64,000 bases of DNA from Apiosordaria backusii (taxonomy: Eukaryota > Ascomycota > Sordariomycetes > Sordariales > Lasiosphaeriaceae): contig JAUKTV010000022.1 of the NCBI GenBank assembly GCA_030549205.1, positions 124,001-188,000 on the forward strand, in the 5' to 3' direction. The translations under genes and the position numbers were made by a program. The notes below the pieces were generated by a model that saw only the letters and a program-made list of their open reading frames with translations, had not been told where the DNA came from and made no database searches. Of the stretch, positions 23,101 through 35,340 are shown in pieces (the first letter of the stretch is position 1; every line of letters begins with the position of its first letter).

Positions 23101-26081
23101 TACTTTTAAAATTAAGCCTATACCCTATAATAGGCTTTTTATAGTATTAATTTTAATGGATTGAAAATCCCGGTTTAAATAGGCCTTTTACTTACTAAAT
23201 GTTAAGGGACTAACTATACTAAGCATTATTAAAGGCTTTTTTAAAGGCCTAAAGAATCGCTATAATTAGTATCCTATCTGTTTCTACTATAATAGTAGAA
23301 AGGAAATTAATTATAAATTATAGGCTTAGTTTTCTATTAAAGGCGTTAAATTTTTTACTTTTAAGCTCTATATCTATAAGTAAAATGGCCTAATTGAACG
23401 TTTTATTAAAGTATTTTTAAACTAGTTATAGGCTATAATAGTATTATTATAGCTTTCCCAGTATTTATAGTATTATATAGTATCTATAGTATTTAAATTA
23501 GTTAACTATACTATAGTTAATAATAAGGACTTAACTCCCTATTAAACGTTTTATAATAAATTAAAGCCTTCCTTTTTTTATAAGTTAGACTTAAGCTAGT
23601 TTAAAACTGTAAGCTTTTCTATAGAGCTCTTTATTTTAGCTAAAAAAAGGTTTAGAGCTTTAAAGCTATAGGCCTATATAGAGCCTAGTAAGCTATTAGC
23701 TGTCTTTAAAAGTAAGACCTACTAAATATAGATACTAGTTAAAAGGGCAGTAGTAAAATCTTCCTTTATTAATATAGTAGACAAGCTTACTATAATTTAA
23801 AGTATTATTGCTATTTTAAAAGGGGATTTAAGCCGAAAGAGGGTAAAGCTATTATAATTAGTAAATAAAAATAGTAACCTATACTTTAAATACGACTTAG
23901 TTAGCCGATTAAGTTTGTAAATTAACCAATAGGTTAATATTGAAAAATTCTCTAGTAGTAAGCTAATTAATAGGCTTACTATTTAAAAGGCTATAATTGA
24001 TAGTAGCTTAAAGCCTTTTAATAGGCCTATTATAGGCTTTAAAGTTAGCTTAGAACCTTCTATTAAAGATCACTTACTAATAGAAGTAAAAGAACTATAC
24101 TTAAGTGTAAATAAAGATATTAAAATAGGCATTAGTTAATTTATTGAATTAGTATTAATTAAGGCTAAGGCCTATTACTATAAGGTCTTTAAGGGTTTTT
24201 TTAGTACTAATTTATTACTTTAAATATTAAAATAAGTGCTAAAGAACTTTAAAAAATCCTACTAACTAAAGGCTATATATAGCAAATTTAAGTAAATAGT
24301 TAATTAAAGAACCTTTAAGTTTCTTCCTTAAAGTACTTTCTTTAAAGACTATATACTATTAATTAGTAGGTTAGTACTATATAAAAAGACCGATAAAGAA
24401 AATAGGCTTTTAAAATTTAAAGTTAGGTTAGTTATTAAAGGATTTTTATAAAAGAAAGGTCTGGATTTTATAGAGACCTTTATCTTTATTACTATACTAT
24501 TTACTTAGTATATACTGTTAACTATAGTGGCTTTATTAGATTGGAAAATAGAGTAGATTGATTTTATAGAGACATTTTTTAATGGTTATTTAAAAGAGGA
24601 GAATTATATAGCTATATTTAAAGGCTTCTATAAGTTTTACTAAAAAGTAAACTTAGCTATTAAAGCTAAGCTATATAGGTAAGGCTTTAGGTTTAAAATT
24701 AGTTAAATAATTTACCTTTTTAAGGCCTTATATAGCCTAAAGTAAAGCTTTAAACTTTAATAAGTTAAACTTACTAAGTTATTAAAAGAAGAGGGTTTTA
24801 TAGTATTAATTTCTAACTTTACTATCTTCTATAATCTTAAAGTTAGGATTTTTATAGTAACCTATATTAATAATTATTTAATTATAGGCTTTAATAAGGC
24901 CTATATTTAATAGCTTAAGAAAAGCTTAAATAAGGTCTATTTAATAGAAGATAAAGGGCTAGCTTCCTTTTTTTTAAGGGTTTAAATAATAAAGGATAGG
25001 CATTGCTTTTTTTTATAGCTTAGCTAAGCTTAATATATATAGAAAGCGATTAAAATTTTTAGCTTTAAAAATAGCTGTAAAATACTAATTCCTTTATAGC
25101 TTAAAATAGTAGCTTAGTATAAAGACCTTAAATTAAAAGAAAGTCTTATAAATAAGTCAGATTATATATTATTCTAGTGTATAGTAGGTACTGTAATATA
25201 TTTAATAACTTAAATAAGGCCTGATATTACTTTTATAGTATAGTAACTTTTAAAGAGTATATAGTAACCTACTATAGTAAGTCTAAATACTGTTAAAAAC
25301 CTTCTAAAGTATTTAAATAATATAGAGAATTTAGTAATTACCTATAGCTATACTATTGGACCTACTAAAAAAGAAGGCACTATAGTACCTATAGGCTTTG
25401 TAGATTTAGATTTTATAGAGGACTTAAAGGACTTAAAATTTACTTATAGCTTTATATTTAAAGTAGCCGGGGGCCCTATAAATTAGAAATTAAAGAAGGC
25501 CAGTACTATAAGCCTCTTTACTTTAAAGGCTAAAACCAACGTACTTATTGAGGCTATTTATAAGGCTCTATAAATTAGGAGGGTTTATAAAGAGTTAAGG
25601 TATACTTTAGTAGGCTTTACCTTTTTATATAATAATAATACTAGCTTTATAATTACTACTTATAACCTAGCCTTTTACAATCGTACTAAATATATACTAT
25701 TAAAATACCATTAGATTAAGAAGTAAGTTAGGGCATTATAAGTTACTATTAATTACTTAGATATTAAATAAATACCGGCTAATAGACTAATTAAACTATT
25801 AGCCAGTTAAAAATTCAAAACCTTTATAGGTCTTTTAGGCTTAAGGAATAGGCCTATAGAGAAAAAATTAATAGAAAAATAGATTGAAAAACCACCCTCT
25901 TTATATTTAATTTTCCTTTATAATTTAGCTTATAAAAGTAATTGCTTAATGCTTAAATATATAGGCCTTAACACCTTATATACCTTATATTTTAGTTTTT
26001 TAATTAACTAATTAGTTTATTAGTTTTAGCTTACTATAGTAAGCCTTAGATTTAAATCTAGGCTTACTATTTACTATAAGT

Positions 26082-26091
26082 AGAGAAGGGG
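26082..26091 (+). other. Polypurine tract of inner copia element
   Basis: AGAGAAGGGG lies directly upstream of the 3' LTR. Confidence 0.7.
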
Positions 26092-26926
26092 TATTAAACT
26101 AGGTCCTTATAAAGCTTAAGTTTATAGTAGGTAGCTACTATTATACTATATAGTAGAAGCTTAAGTTGGAAAGTCTATCTATTAGCTACTTAGTACTTGC
26201 CCGGTACCTTACTTTACTGTAAGGCTATTTAAAGGCCTACATTCTGCTAACCAGTGGGCTAAACTGCCTGTAATTTTATATTTAGGCTACTAAGGCCTAC
26301 TACTATAGGCAGTATAAGTGGCCTAACCTTAATCCTACGTTAATCTATACTTTGGGTTGGGGGTGCTTGGTTTCGCGGCCCCTTTTATATAGCTGTAAGT
26401 CGATTTTTAAAGAGCTGTGAACTATACTAACTTAGCTATCTGTAAGACCTGTAGTTAACTATTAGGCTGGCTAAATTGGCTAAGAATTAGTAAGCCTATA
26501 GTTAAGTAGATATATTATTACTATACTAAATTATAAGCCTGTAGGCCCTGTAGGTCGGGAGTTATAGAGGGCTTGGTAAGTAGTTTATAGAGCTTGGCAA
26601 ATCTCGGGGTTAACTAAGCTGTACTCTGGCCTATCTGCCCGCTAGGGTATGCAAGGTACTGTACGTTAGTCGGTAAGTATATAGTAGAGGTCGAGTACGA
26701 ACCCTACTATAGAGATTATTACAGTAGATTTATAGAAGGCTAGTACTATAATATAATTATTTACCTACTATATTTCTATTCTGCAGTACCTATAGGGTAC
26801 TGTATTCTAGTACCCCAGTACTGAGCTATAGGTATTATATGTAAGACTTCTGTTGCACTGTGAGCTAGTGTGTGAGCACTAATTACAGGGCCCTTAGGCC
26901 TGTAATTGGCCATACCTATTCCAATA
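26092..26926 (+). repeat. 3' LTR of inner copia element
   Basis: 835 bp, starting TATTAAACTAGG and ending TTCCAATA, followed by the AAACC target duplication. Some sites are less mutated here than in the 5' LTR and others more. Confidence 0.93.
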
Positions 26927-29900
26927 AAACCGATAGGCTTTAAATTACTATTAAAGCTATAACCAACAGCACTATAAATACTAAAATAAAGATAGGAAAG
27001 TAGTAATTTTATAGCTTTTAAATAAGTATTAGTAGGCTATATTAAGTATTATAAAAGCTACTAAACGCTAAAGGCTAAGTTAGGCTTAGTTTAAACTATA
27101 GTATATATTAAAGTACCAATTAATTATTAATATAGGTACTAATTAAAGGGGCTTATAAAGGTTCTAAGCCTATTGCCTTTGCTTATAATTCTAAAGCTTA
27201 GTAAAAGAAAAGTTAACTTAATACTAATTTTAAAGTACTTAATTGCCTCTATAATATAGGCCTTTTAGTAAATCTAAAGGTATTGTTAAGGCCTATTACA
27301 TTCAATTTAAATACTAAAGAAATAATAGACAAAACTTAAGTTTTCAATATCGTAATACTCCTTTATAACGTTCTTTAAAGCTTAAAGCTATAAAGGCTTA
27401 GGGCTTATAATTAAATAGTTATTAATATAGCTGATAATAAAGATCTTATAATTTAAATAAAAATAGGTAGCTATATTAGAGATAAGGAGCTTAAAACCTA
27501 AGGCCTAGGTTATTATAAGGACCTTCTATTACTAAAGGTAAGAAGCTTACTTTAGGTTATATAAGGATTTCTTTAATAGAATAACTTAGTCTTTAGTAAA
27601 GTCCTATTTAACTACTTTTAATAATATTATAACGCTAATATTACTATAAGTAAACTTAGATAGTTCTTATAGAATTTCGATATAGATATTAAAATCGGTC
27701 TTTAAGTTTAAAAAGGCTCCTATAAAGTCTACTTACTTTAAATTTTAATTAAATATAGCTATAAAGGCCAGTATAATTCTTTAAATCGGAGGCCCTATAG
27801 TAAAAGTATAAGTCTATTTAAAATCAATTCTAAAGGCCTATTAAAAACCTTAAATAACTAATCGGGCCTTAAACTTTACTATAATACCTTATAAATTCTT
27901 TTTATCCTTAAAGACCTAGCGGCTTATAATAGGCTTCTTCTTAGCTTAAGATTAGTAGATAAAATAGAAGGTTTTAATAATAAGAAGTTAATATAATTTA
28001 ATAAAGATAGCTTATAACTATTATTCTTTTTTAAGGTATTTTAAAGTTTATTTAAAGGTATTAGACTTTAAAGCCTTTATAAAATAGCACTCTTTATAAT
28101 AGGAAACTAAATAAAAACAAACTTACTACAATCTATATTATTTATAGATATAAATTCCTTATATTACTTCTATAAAGCTTAAGGTAAAGGGATTTTAATA
28201 GTAATAAAAGGTACTATAAGTATTAGAATTATAAACTTAAGTAGTAATTAAGTAGGTAGTATAGGGGATAATTTAAGTATTAGGAAATTAGGAATTAGTA
28301 AAATAAAAGGACTATAAATAGAAGGCTTAAAGATTTAAATAGTAGTATTTTCCTTTAACTTATTAAAGTAGTTAAAGACCTTTAAAGGACTTATAGTACT
28401 TAAAGGACCTGTAATTTAGGCTAATAGGTCTTTATAAAACTTAATAAAGCTGGTTTTAATAACTTTATTTAAGCTTAAATAAACTAAGTAGGTCTAATAA
28501 TCTAAAATAGCTATAAATCTTCCTTTAGTTCTTTAAAAGGCAAGCTTAAAACCTATAGCTTAATCTTTAATAAAGATATATACTATAACCTTAGTACTTA
28601 TAGCCTTATAGTTCGAAAGGTTTAATTAATATAGTATTTAAAAAGGTAACAGTTTATTATAGAAGGTTTAATAAAATATAAAATCTTTAAAGCTTTAGAC
28701 TATATAATTAATGATTTTTACTATAGGAATGGCTATATATTTTTAGAAAATAATAAAAAAGCTTAAGGTTAAAATAATAGCCTTAAGATGGTTTAAAATA
28801 ACCTTAATAAAGTACTTAGTTAAGCTATTTTAATTAGAAATTCTAAGGCTTAATATATTAAAGCCAATACCTTTTTTAATAAGGTAAGTACTTAAAGAAA
28901 GGACTTCTTTTCCTTTATTATAATAAAAGTAAGTAAAGTATTGTTAGAAAGTATTGTTTAGGCCTTTAAATAGTAAATAAAGTACTATAACGGTATTATC
29001 TTTAATAGTTAAAAGCTTAAAAAATCGAAAATAGGTCTTTTAATCTATTATAATTAAGCCGTAAGGCTTCTTTAACAGTAGAATAGGCTTAATGGTAATA
29101 ATATCCTCTTTTAAATAGCTTAAAGTAAAAGAAAGGTCTTAAATAAGATTCTTAAAAGGCCTTTAAAAGATTTTTATAGCATTATAGCTTTTATAAACTA
29201 AATCTTTAAACTTAACCTTTTATAAATTAAACATACCTTTAATAATAAAAAAGGTCTTCTTTAAAAGGTTAAAACCTATATACTTAAACTATATATACTA
29301 AAGGATAGCTAATCGAATTAAGGTTAATAAAAGCTTATTAAGATCCTTAAAAGACCTATCCTTTTTTTAAAAGTTAAAAGCTTTAAAAAAGACCCTCTTT
29401 AAAATTTTAAAAGCTTTAAAAGCTTTAAGAAAAGTAAGGTAATTACTAAAGTACTATTAATAAGATACTTCCGGTTAAGGTTAACCTTTAAGGTTAAAGT
29501 AAAATCTTAATCTTTTAAAATTTAAAAAGGCAATAAGATTATAGTTACTATCGGTAAGCTTTTAACTATATAAGGCTTCTTTAATACTATATAAGTAGTC
29601 TTTACTAATAATATTTAATAGAAAAGTAAAAATAAAGAAGGTTTTAATAAAGCTAATAGCTAAAAAATAAACCCTATTATTATAGGTTTTAATAAAGAAT
29701 TAGACTTTTATAATGCCTTTATTGATAATTCTTATAGGGCTACCTTCTGTAATTAAAGGCTTAACCTTTACTTTAATAAAGTTAATAAAAAGGTTTTCAT
29801 TATTATAAATATAGACTGTAAACTTAATATTAAAAAGCTAGGCTTCTTTTAAGGTTAAGTTAATATAGTTAATTAAATTAATAAATATAAAAGATAAGAC

Positions 29901-31453
29901 TTTAAAAAGTAAGGATACTATAGACTTAATAAAACAATAGTATTTATAAAGTATAGTTGATTTTAAAGGTTTAATACTATAAAAGTCTATATCGAAATTA
30001 AAGCCTACTATAAAAGAAATTTCCTTAAAATTTCTAAAGTCTTTAATATCTTCTTTCTTCTTATCTCTCTTTTTCTTTTTCTTTTTTTTAATAAGCTTAA
30101 GCTCTATAGAGTTCCTTATAAAGGTATTTAAAATCCTTAAAGCTTTAAAATCCTTAATAAAGGTAATATAAAAATAAAGTGTAAAAAAGGCTTAAGTAAT
30201 TATAGTATTAGAAATATAGGTCTTAGTTAAAAACTCTCTTTATAAGAATTCCAATATAAAGTAATAAGAATAGTTAAAATTGTACTTATTTTAGTAAATT
30301 AAAGCTTTAGAATGTTTATACTATAGTAGAAAACTGCCCTTTAATAAGCTTAAATAATATTTAATTTAATTAATAAACTAAATTATAATACTTAAGCTTT
30401 AAAGCCTTATAATAAAGGTATTAAATTTAACATTGTATTTAACTACTTTTAATAAACTATTGAATTTAATAATATAGTAAGTTTTATAAAGCTTATTTCG
30501 AAAGACAGCTTAAGTAAGGGTATATTAAGTTTATAATTATTAGAAAAAGGTTATTAAAGAGTCTTTGGCTTTAATAATAAGTAGTAGGTCTGCTTATAGG
30601 ATATTTTAAATAATAAAAAGAAGAAAGGCTTTTAAGTTATTATTTAGTAAATTAGTAATTAACTTAGGCTTATTTATAAACTTAAAAGGCCTAAAACCTT
30701 TATTTAAATAGTAAAAGCCTAATATTAAAAGCGCTAATTCTTAAGACCTAAAAGCTTTTATTCTTTAATAAAGTAAAGGACCTATTTACTAAGATCTTTT
30801 ATTAAAAGTATAGTAGTCTTTTAAGCAGTTTAATTTAAAGAGGGTATTATAATAGATATAGTAATAGAGGCCGATAGACCTATATAAATTAAAGTAACTG
30901 AAAATAAAGATAGTATAGATAGGTTTATAGAAAGTTTAAAAGAAGATTTAAAAGGGTTTAAAGTAATATATTTTAGTAAAAAGTAAATGTTAAAATTGTC
31001 AATATAGGTATTAACTCGGTTAATTTTAATACTTAAAGCTTTAATTTAATTAGTAAAACCTACTATAGCAGCCTCAATCTTACTATTAAAGGTAATTATA
31101 AAGTTATTCTATAGTTACTAGAAATACTAAGTAAAGTTAAAGCCTTTAGAAAGGTTAAAAGTTAATAAAAGGCTAAAGGTCCTTAAAGCTTTAAGGCTTA
31201 TAAAGGGGTTATATATATCTTTATCCTTTATAATAAAAGAGGTCGAAGGCTTAAAAAGGAAGTTAAAGTACTATTGGAAATGTTAAAATGCTATTTTTTA
31301 GGTCTTTTAATGTTTAAAAAGGAAATAAAAGTACTATTAGAAGTATTAAAATGTTATTTCTTAAGTCTTCGGTAGTTTAAAATAAATAAGGCTTATAGAA
31401 TAAGTATTATTATAAAGGCTATAAAATAAAGAAATTTACTTAAGTAATATAAG

Positions 31454-31468
31454 CTTAGGCTTATAACC
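31454..31468 (-). other. Primer-binding site of outer copia element
   Basis: The minus strand reads GGTTATAAGCCTAAG directly after the 5' LTR. Allowing for G-to-A changes, this fits the anticodon region of initiator tRNA-Met, the half-tRNA primer used by many copia elements. Confidence 0.65.
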
Positions 31469-32147
31469 TATTAAAATAGGTATCTTATAGGCCTATAAGT
31501 ATAGACCTATATAGAGAACGGCGTAAAATATTAAAAGCAAAGAGGGCTTTATTTACAGTATATAATAGTAGTTAAGTATTAAAGAAAGGTAGATTATAAA
31601 GGCAATACTTTATAATATATAAAAGGTAAATACTATAATATAGGCTTATAAGGTACTATAAAATATAGTAAACTAGTATATTAAATTAACTTATTAATTA
31701 AGAAAATATTATAGTAAATAGTTATAAAGGATAAGACCTATTATAGGTTTTTAGCCTTATATTACTTTCCAAATCTCTCTTTATTTTAAAGCCTAAATGC
31801 TTGTTAAGTCCGCTAACTATAAGGCTTAAATGCCTATTAAGTCTATTAACTATAAAGCCTAAATGCTTATTAAGTCTATTAACTATAGACTTAACTGGCC
31901 GGCTAAGTCTAATTATTAAGTACATTAGCTAGAAACTATTTACAGAGTATAGGGCGCTAACGTTTTACCGTTATAGTATGCTAACTGCTTAGGGCTTCAG
32001 GCTACTTTAGTAGTCCAAAGACCCCTACAATTGCTATAGTAAAGTATTAGTAAGCACTGTAATTCCAAGCCATTGGTTATTATTAGCCCTATAGGTTACA
32101 GGCCAAAATATACTATAAAGTCCACAACTAAGTGCTGTATTTCAACA
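31469..32147 (-). repeat. Right LTR (5' LTR) of outer copia element
   Basis: 679 bp, beginning TATTAAAATAGG (the TG end mutated to TA) and ending TTTCAACA, followed by the TATTT duplication. Confidence 0.9.
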
Positions 32148-32928
32148 TATTTAAAGGAAGAAGATATAGCCTATATTTGTTTTATTAATAAATTAACATT
32201 TAAAATTGGTTTCGATACCTAATCTCCTTATATTTAAAGAAAGAAAGGTATAGCCTATAAAAGTAAAAACTTAAAGCCTTTATTTAAATCTAACTGCTTT
32301 AATATAAGTATATAGGATAGAATTATATTAGGTTAAAAAAGTAAGCTTATAATAGTCCTTTAAGGTTAGAGGATAAATAGTAAGATCTATACTTAATTAA
32401 TATTAAATAAGGTTAGTTATCCTTTTTATAAAAAGGTCTTAAAAAAGCTTGGATTTACTATTTAATAAGAAGATAATATCTGGTATTATACTTTAAAGCT
32501 TATTAGGGCCTATAAAGAAGCATTTAAAATAGAGATTCTTCTTTAACCAGCTTAAAGCCTTAATTTAAACCCTATTAAAAACCTATAGTATATTATAAAA
32601 CTTAAAATTAATTAACAGTATTATAGGATTACTTTAATTTAAAAAATAGAGGCAATATTAGTAGAGAAATAGAAGTAGTTAATGCCGGTAGACTAGAAAA
32701 AGGTAGTCTTTAGTTTTATTAAGTATTATAAGGAGTGTATTATAAATAAAGGTAGTGCTATATACTATTGATTTATATAGGAAAAAGGCCTAAATAGTAT
32801 TTTTTATATTAACTGAAGGCTTTAAAATAGTGGTTATTATAGTAATAGGTACCGTGGTCTTATAGATATTTGTCTTATAGCGTTGTAGTGGTTAGTGGGG
32901 GAGCGGGGTCAAACTCGGCTAATTCGAA

Positions 32929-32957
32929 AGTGGCTAATCAATTCCGGGGGCCGATTG
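32929..32957 (-). repeat. Right terminal inverted repeat of Tc1/mariner-type element
   Basis: Complementary to 17582-17608. A second partial copy of the GAATT...AGCC motif lies just inside (about 32915-32926). Confidence 0.78.
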
Positions 32958-32959
32958 TA

Positions 32960-35340
32960 CATAGAAGAAGGATGCCCCTTGCAGCCCCTCACTGCCCCTC
33001 CATTTCCACACCTACAAGGAACCGTCTGTTTGGTGCCCTGGTTTATGTACATATTGGTGCCATAAATATCAAATCTTGAACCCAACCCTGAGCCCTTGAG
33101 AACATACCCCCGAAACCTCAGCATCTTTCTCTCTGTCCCTTCCTTCTGTCAAGTCATTACCTTACATTGACGTCATATCTAGACTCACAGAGGCGAGACG
33201 CATGGCGTAGAGTGGCTTACGGCCTTTGAACCAATCACAGTGAAAGAGGACGAGATGCTCCGGCTCACACAGGGATCTCTGGTTGAGGCGTTTGGCGGGA
33301 GATGAGGGGCACGCAAGGTGCAACTGTTCTTCAGCAGCTATGACCCATGGCTTCTTCAAATACAAAACGGCCCAGATTCCCATGCTCACAAATGTCTCGG
33401 CCATGACATCTTGGCCCCTTCGTCTGAACTCGCAAGCATTTCTTCTGCAACACGGCCTCTCGATGGGCCTCACTTGCAGCTGGAAAGTATATCTCAACTG
33501 AAGTTATCCGAGCACGCCAACCTGGAAGCCACACATCGATTGCTAAATCTGGCACCAGCAGACCGAGATCTGTCGATATACGATCTCATCGGCCACAAAG
33601 CTCTTTGTCCGATGTCACACTCACGCTCACAACGCTCTCGAGTCATCGGCGAATGAGAATTTGTTTGCGAGATAGACAAGGACCCAAACAATAACATTCA
33701 TCTCGCTCAGCCATCTTGATCTCGATACCGAAACATCATGCCTTTGTTACGTCTGAACAATGCCCCGGGAACCCTGCTGCCCGGTCAATTCTTTGTCCCC
33801 AAATGGAGTATATACCCACCGCTGTGACACACTCTGAGGTTGAATCTCACATCACTAGCATTGGCAGGCATTTCTTAGTCATCTCATTTCATCATGTATT
33901 CCCTTTACTGTTTTTCCACTTACTAATCACCCCATTCTCACATATTTCAGCCAACGTATGAGCTTCAAAGCTCTGCATTCTCCTATCCTCAGACTCATGT
34001 ATTAACTTCAAAGTCTTACATGAAAATCCCCCGTTGCCCGCCATGTCAGTGTCTCGCTGAACATCACTAACTATTCCCTGACAAACATCAGGCATCTTCT
34101 AGGGCACCACCCCCGATATCAAGCCGATCATCATCGCCCTCTCATCGATACCGAATCCCAAACAAACCCTCCGAGCATCGAACCCAAAGACTAACACAGC
34201 ATATCCAAAGGATTAAACAAGGTAAGTAAGTATAAGTACTGCTAACATGGCCAGATCCCTTCAGTCTCACACGATTGTGTCGATTTCAACCGACCCGACC
34301 CGACCTCTTCATCGAGGTCGATATTATACTCACATTTAGGTCCACCCAATTTCTTAACTTACGATCACGAGCGAAGATACTACTAACAACCCAGCGTTTA
34401 ACTCAAGAACCACTAACCTTACAGGTACACTCTCCTCGGGTATAACCACCTCAGGTAAGATTCCCCCTCCCCTTATATATTACTAACACAAACAACAGGA
34501 AATAGAAAGTTTTTTTGCTTTTTTCTTTCTACATATTTCTCCCCTCTTGACTCTGCTGCTATATGTGAAACTCGAACGCTACGTATCTACACACAAGACA
34601 CAATGGCATTTTTGATGCTCTCCAAACAGGCAGTGCAATACCGGCATGTAACGCCAGTACATCGAAACAGGCCCTATGTTCATTCGCCCTTGCCTCGTAA
34701 GTAAAAGACAATTGCTGGGCACATTTTCGTGGACTATCGCCACGAGGCTCCCCCTTCATTTGACATAAATTCAGAAGTGTAAAGCGGAATATACCACATC
34801 CCAGTCCATGGTAATTGTGATCACACCTGTACCAAGTGTATAGAGCGAGTAAACTGGCCATTCGGGAATTGTATCTACATAAGCTAAGGTAGGTAGGTAA
34901 GAATGGCTGTCTAACACACCTGCAAAGATAAGCAGGTAGGTAGGCAGACAGCCGTGATATGCCTCTAATAGTTTATGTGAAGGCAATATAAGCCACTAGT
35001 GTGAATACAACTAGCATTTCCGACTACCATGAAGTTCACTCATGAAGGGAGACGTATGAAGACTCCTCACACCGAGGATAAACGGTTGAGAAGCAAATCT
35101 AGAAATTGATGAGTGTAGACCGTTTGCAAAGTAAAAGTCGACACAAAACATCATCAAAGACCCGTATCCCAGACAGACATACATGTGAATAAGACATCAA
35201 GATAGATAATCAGTCGAGATATTTCATTCCCACCAACCAAACACCAGTATCACGTATCCAAAACACAAATAATATATACACCCACCCAGCTATATACCCC
35301 CCTTCCCCCCCGCTCCCACCCCCCCCATCCATCCCCCCCA
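32960..35340. other. Intergenic, no supported gene
   Basis: Normal base composition resumes after the transposon block. Open frames of about 110 codons on both strands at 33162-33656 overlap each other and carry no motif. A hairpin-capable segment (arms GGCTGTCT/AGACAGCC with an inner CACCTGC/GCAGGT stem) lies at 34905-34953. Several GTAAGT-rich tracts occur near 34220. Nothing else is recognised. Confidence 0.5.

Larger units (their letters stand above)
19318..26926 (+). mobile_element. Inner Ty1/copia LTR retrotransposon, RIP-mutated, plus strand
   Basis: A 7609-bp element with 835-bp LTRs (19318-20152, 26092-26926), flanked by AAACC (19313-19317 and 26927-26931). A primer-binding site follows the left LTR and AGAGAAGGGG precedes the right LTR. 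Plus-strand translation from 24541 reads DWKIE, stop, IDFIETFFNGYLKEENY, the copia RT box 'WEIDQIDVKTAFLNGxLxEEIY'. YINNYLIIGF at about 24863 is the YxDD box with Asp to Asn. GFVDLDFIED near 25393 and YNNNTSFI near 25630 fit RNase H. Every frame is broken. It lies opposite in orientation to the outer element and interrupts that element's RNase H region, so it inserted later. Confidence 0.93.
18143..32147 (-). mobile_element. Outer Ty1/copia LTR retrotransposon, RIP-mutated, minus strand
   Basis: Two 679-bp LTRs (18143-18821 and 31469-32147) are flanked by the 5-bp duplication TATTT (18138-18142 and 32148-32152). Orientation is minus: a primer-binding site follows the right LTR (31454-31468) and a polypurine tract precedes the left LTR. 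Minus-strand translation gives YINNYLIIS near 27410-27440, the RT 'YxDD' box with Asp changed to Asn by G-to-A mutation. FTNSNWARYKEST and ISWKFKK...LKAEYTGLI...YLPIEEMLTNGLTK (18900-19317) is the copia RNase H end. RT before RNase H at the 3' end, with no envelope-like domain, fits Ty1/copia. Net length without the inner element is about 6.4 kb. Stops in every frame make it inactive. The inner copia element splits its RNase H region. Confidence 0.9.
17582..32957 (+). mobile_element. Tc1/mariner-type transposon remnant, interrupted and RIP-mutated
   Basis: Outermost layer of a nested block. The ends are inverted: CAATCCCCCCGGAATTGATT from 17582 matches the complement of the segment ending at 32957 (CAATCGGCCCCCGGAATTGA) and both continue with TAGCC. 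TA flanks both ends (17580-17581 and 32958-32959). Without the 14-kb insertion the element would be about 1.37 kb, a normal Tc1/mariner size. Right of the insertion, plus-strand translation near 32545-32600 reads SLNLNPIKNL followed by YIIKL, matching the conserved 'SPDLNPIENLW' box that ends the DDE/D core of Tc1-like transposases. Upstream, EDNIWYYTLKLIRAYK (about 32470-32515) matches the second catalytic-Asp region. Stops are frequent, so the transposase is dead. The GC-rich tips contrast with the AT-rich interior. Confidence 0.83.

Noticed and set aside
17430..31720. CRISPR-like or satellite arrays in the AT-rich block
   Set aside because: The repeats are explained by two LTR pairs and a 33-bp LTR-internal tandem repeat; no regularly spaced unique spacers occur.
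31722..31925. 67-codon minus-strand frame with 11-residue repeats
   Set aside because: It lies inside an LTR and reflects a 33-bp DNA tandem repeat, not a conserved protein.
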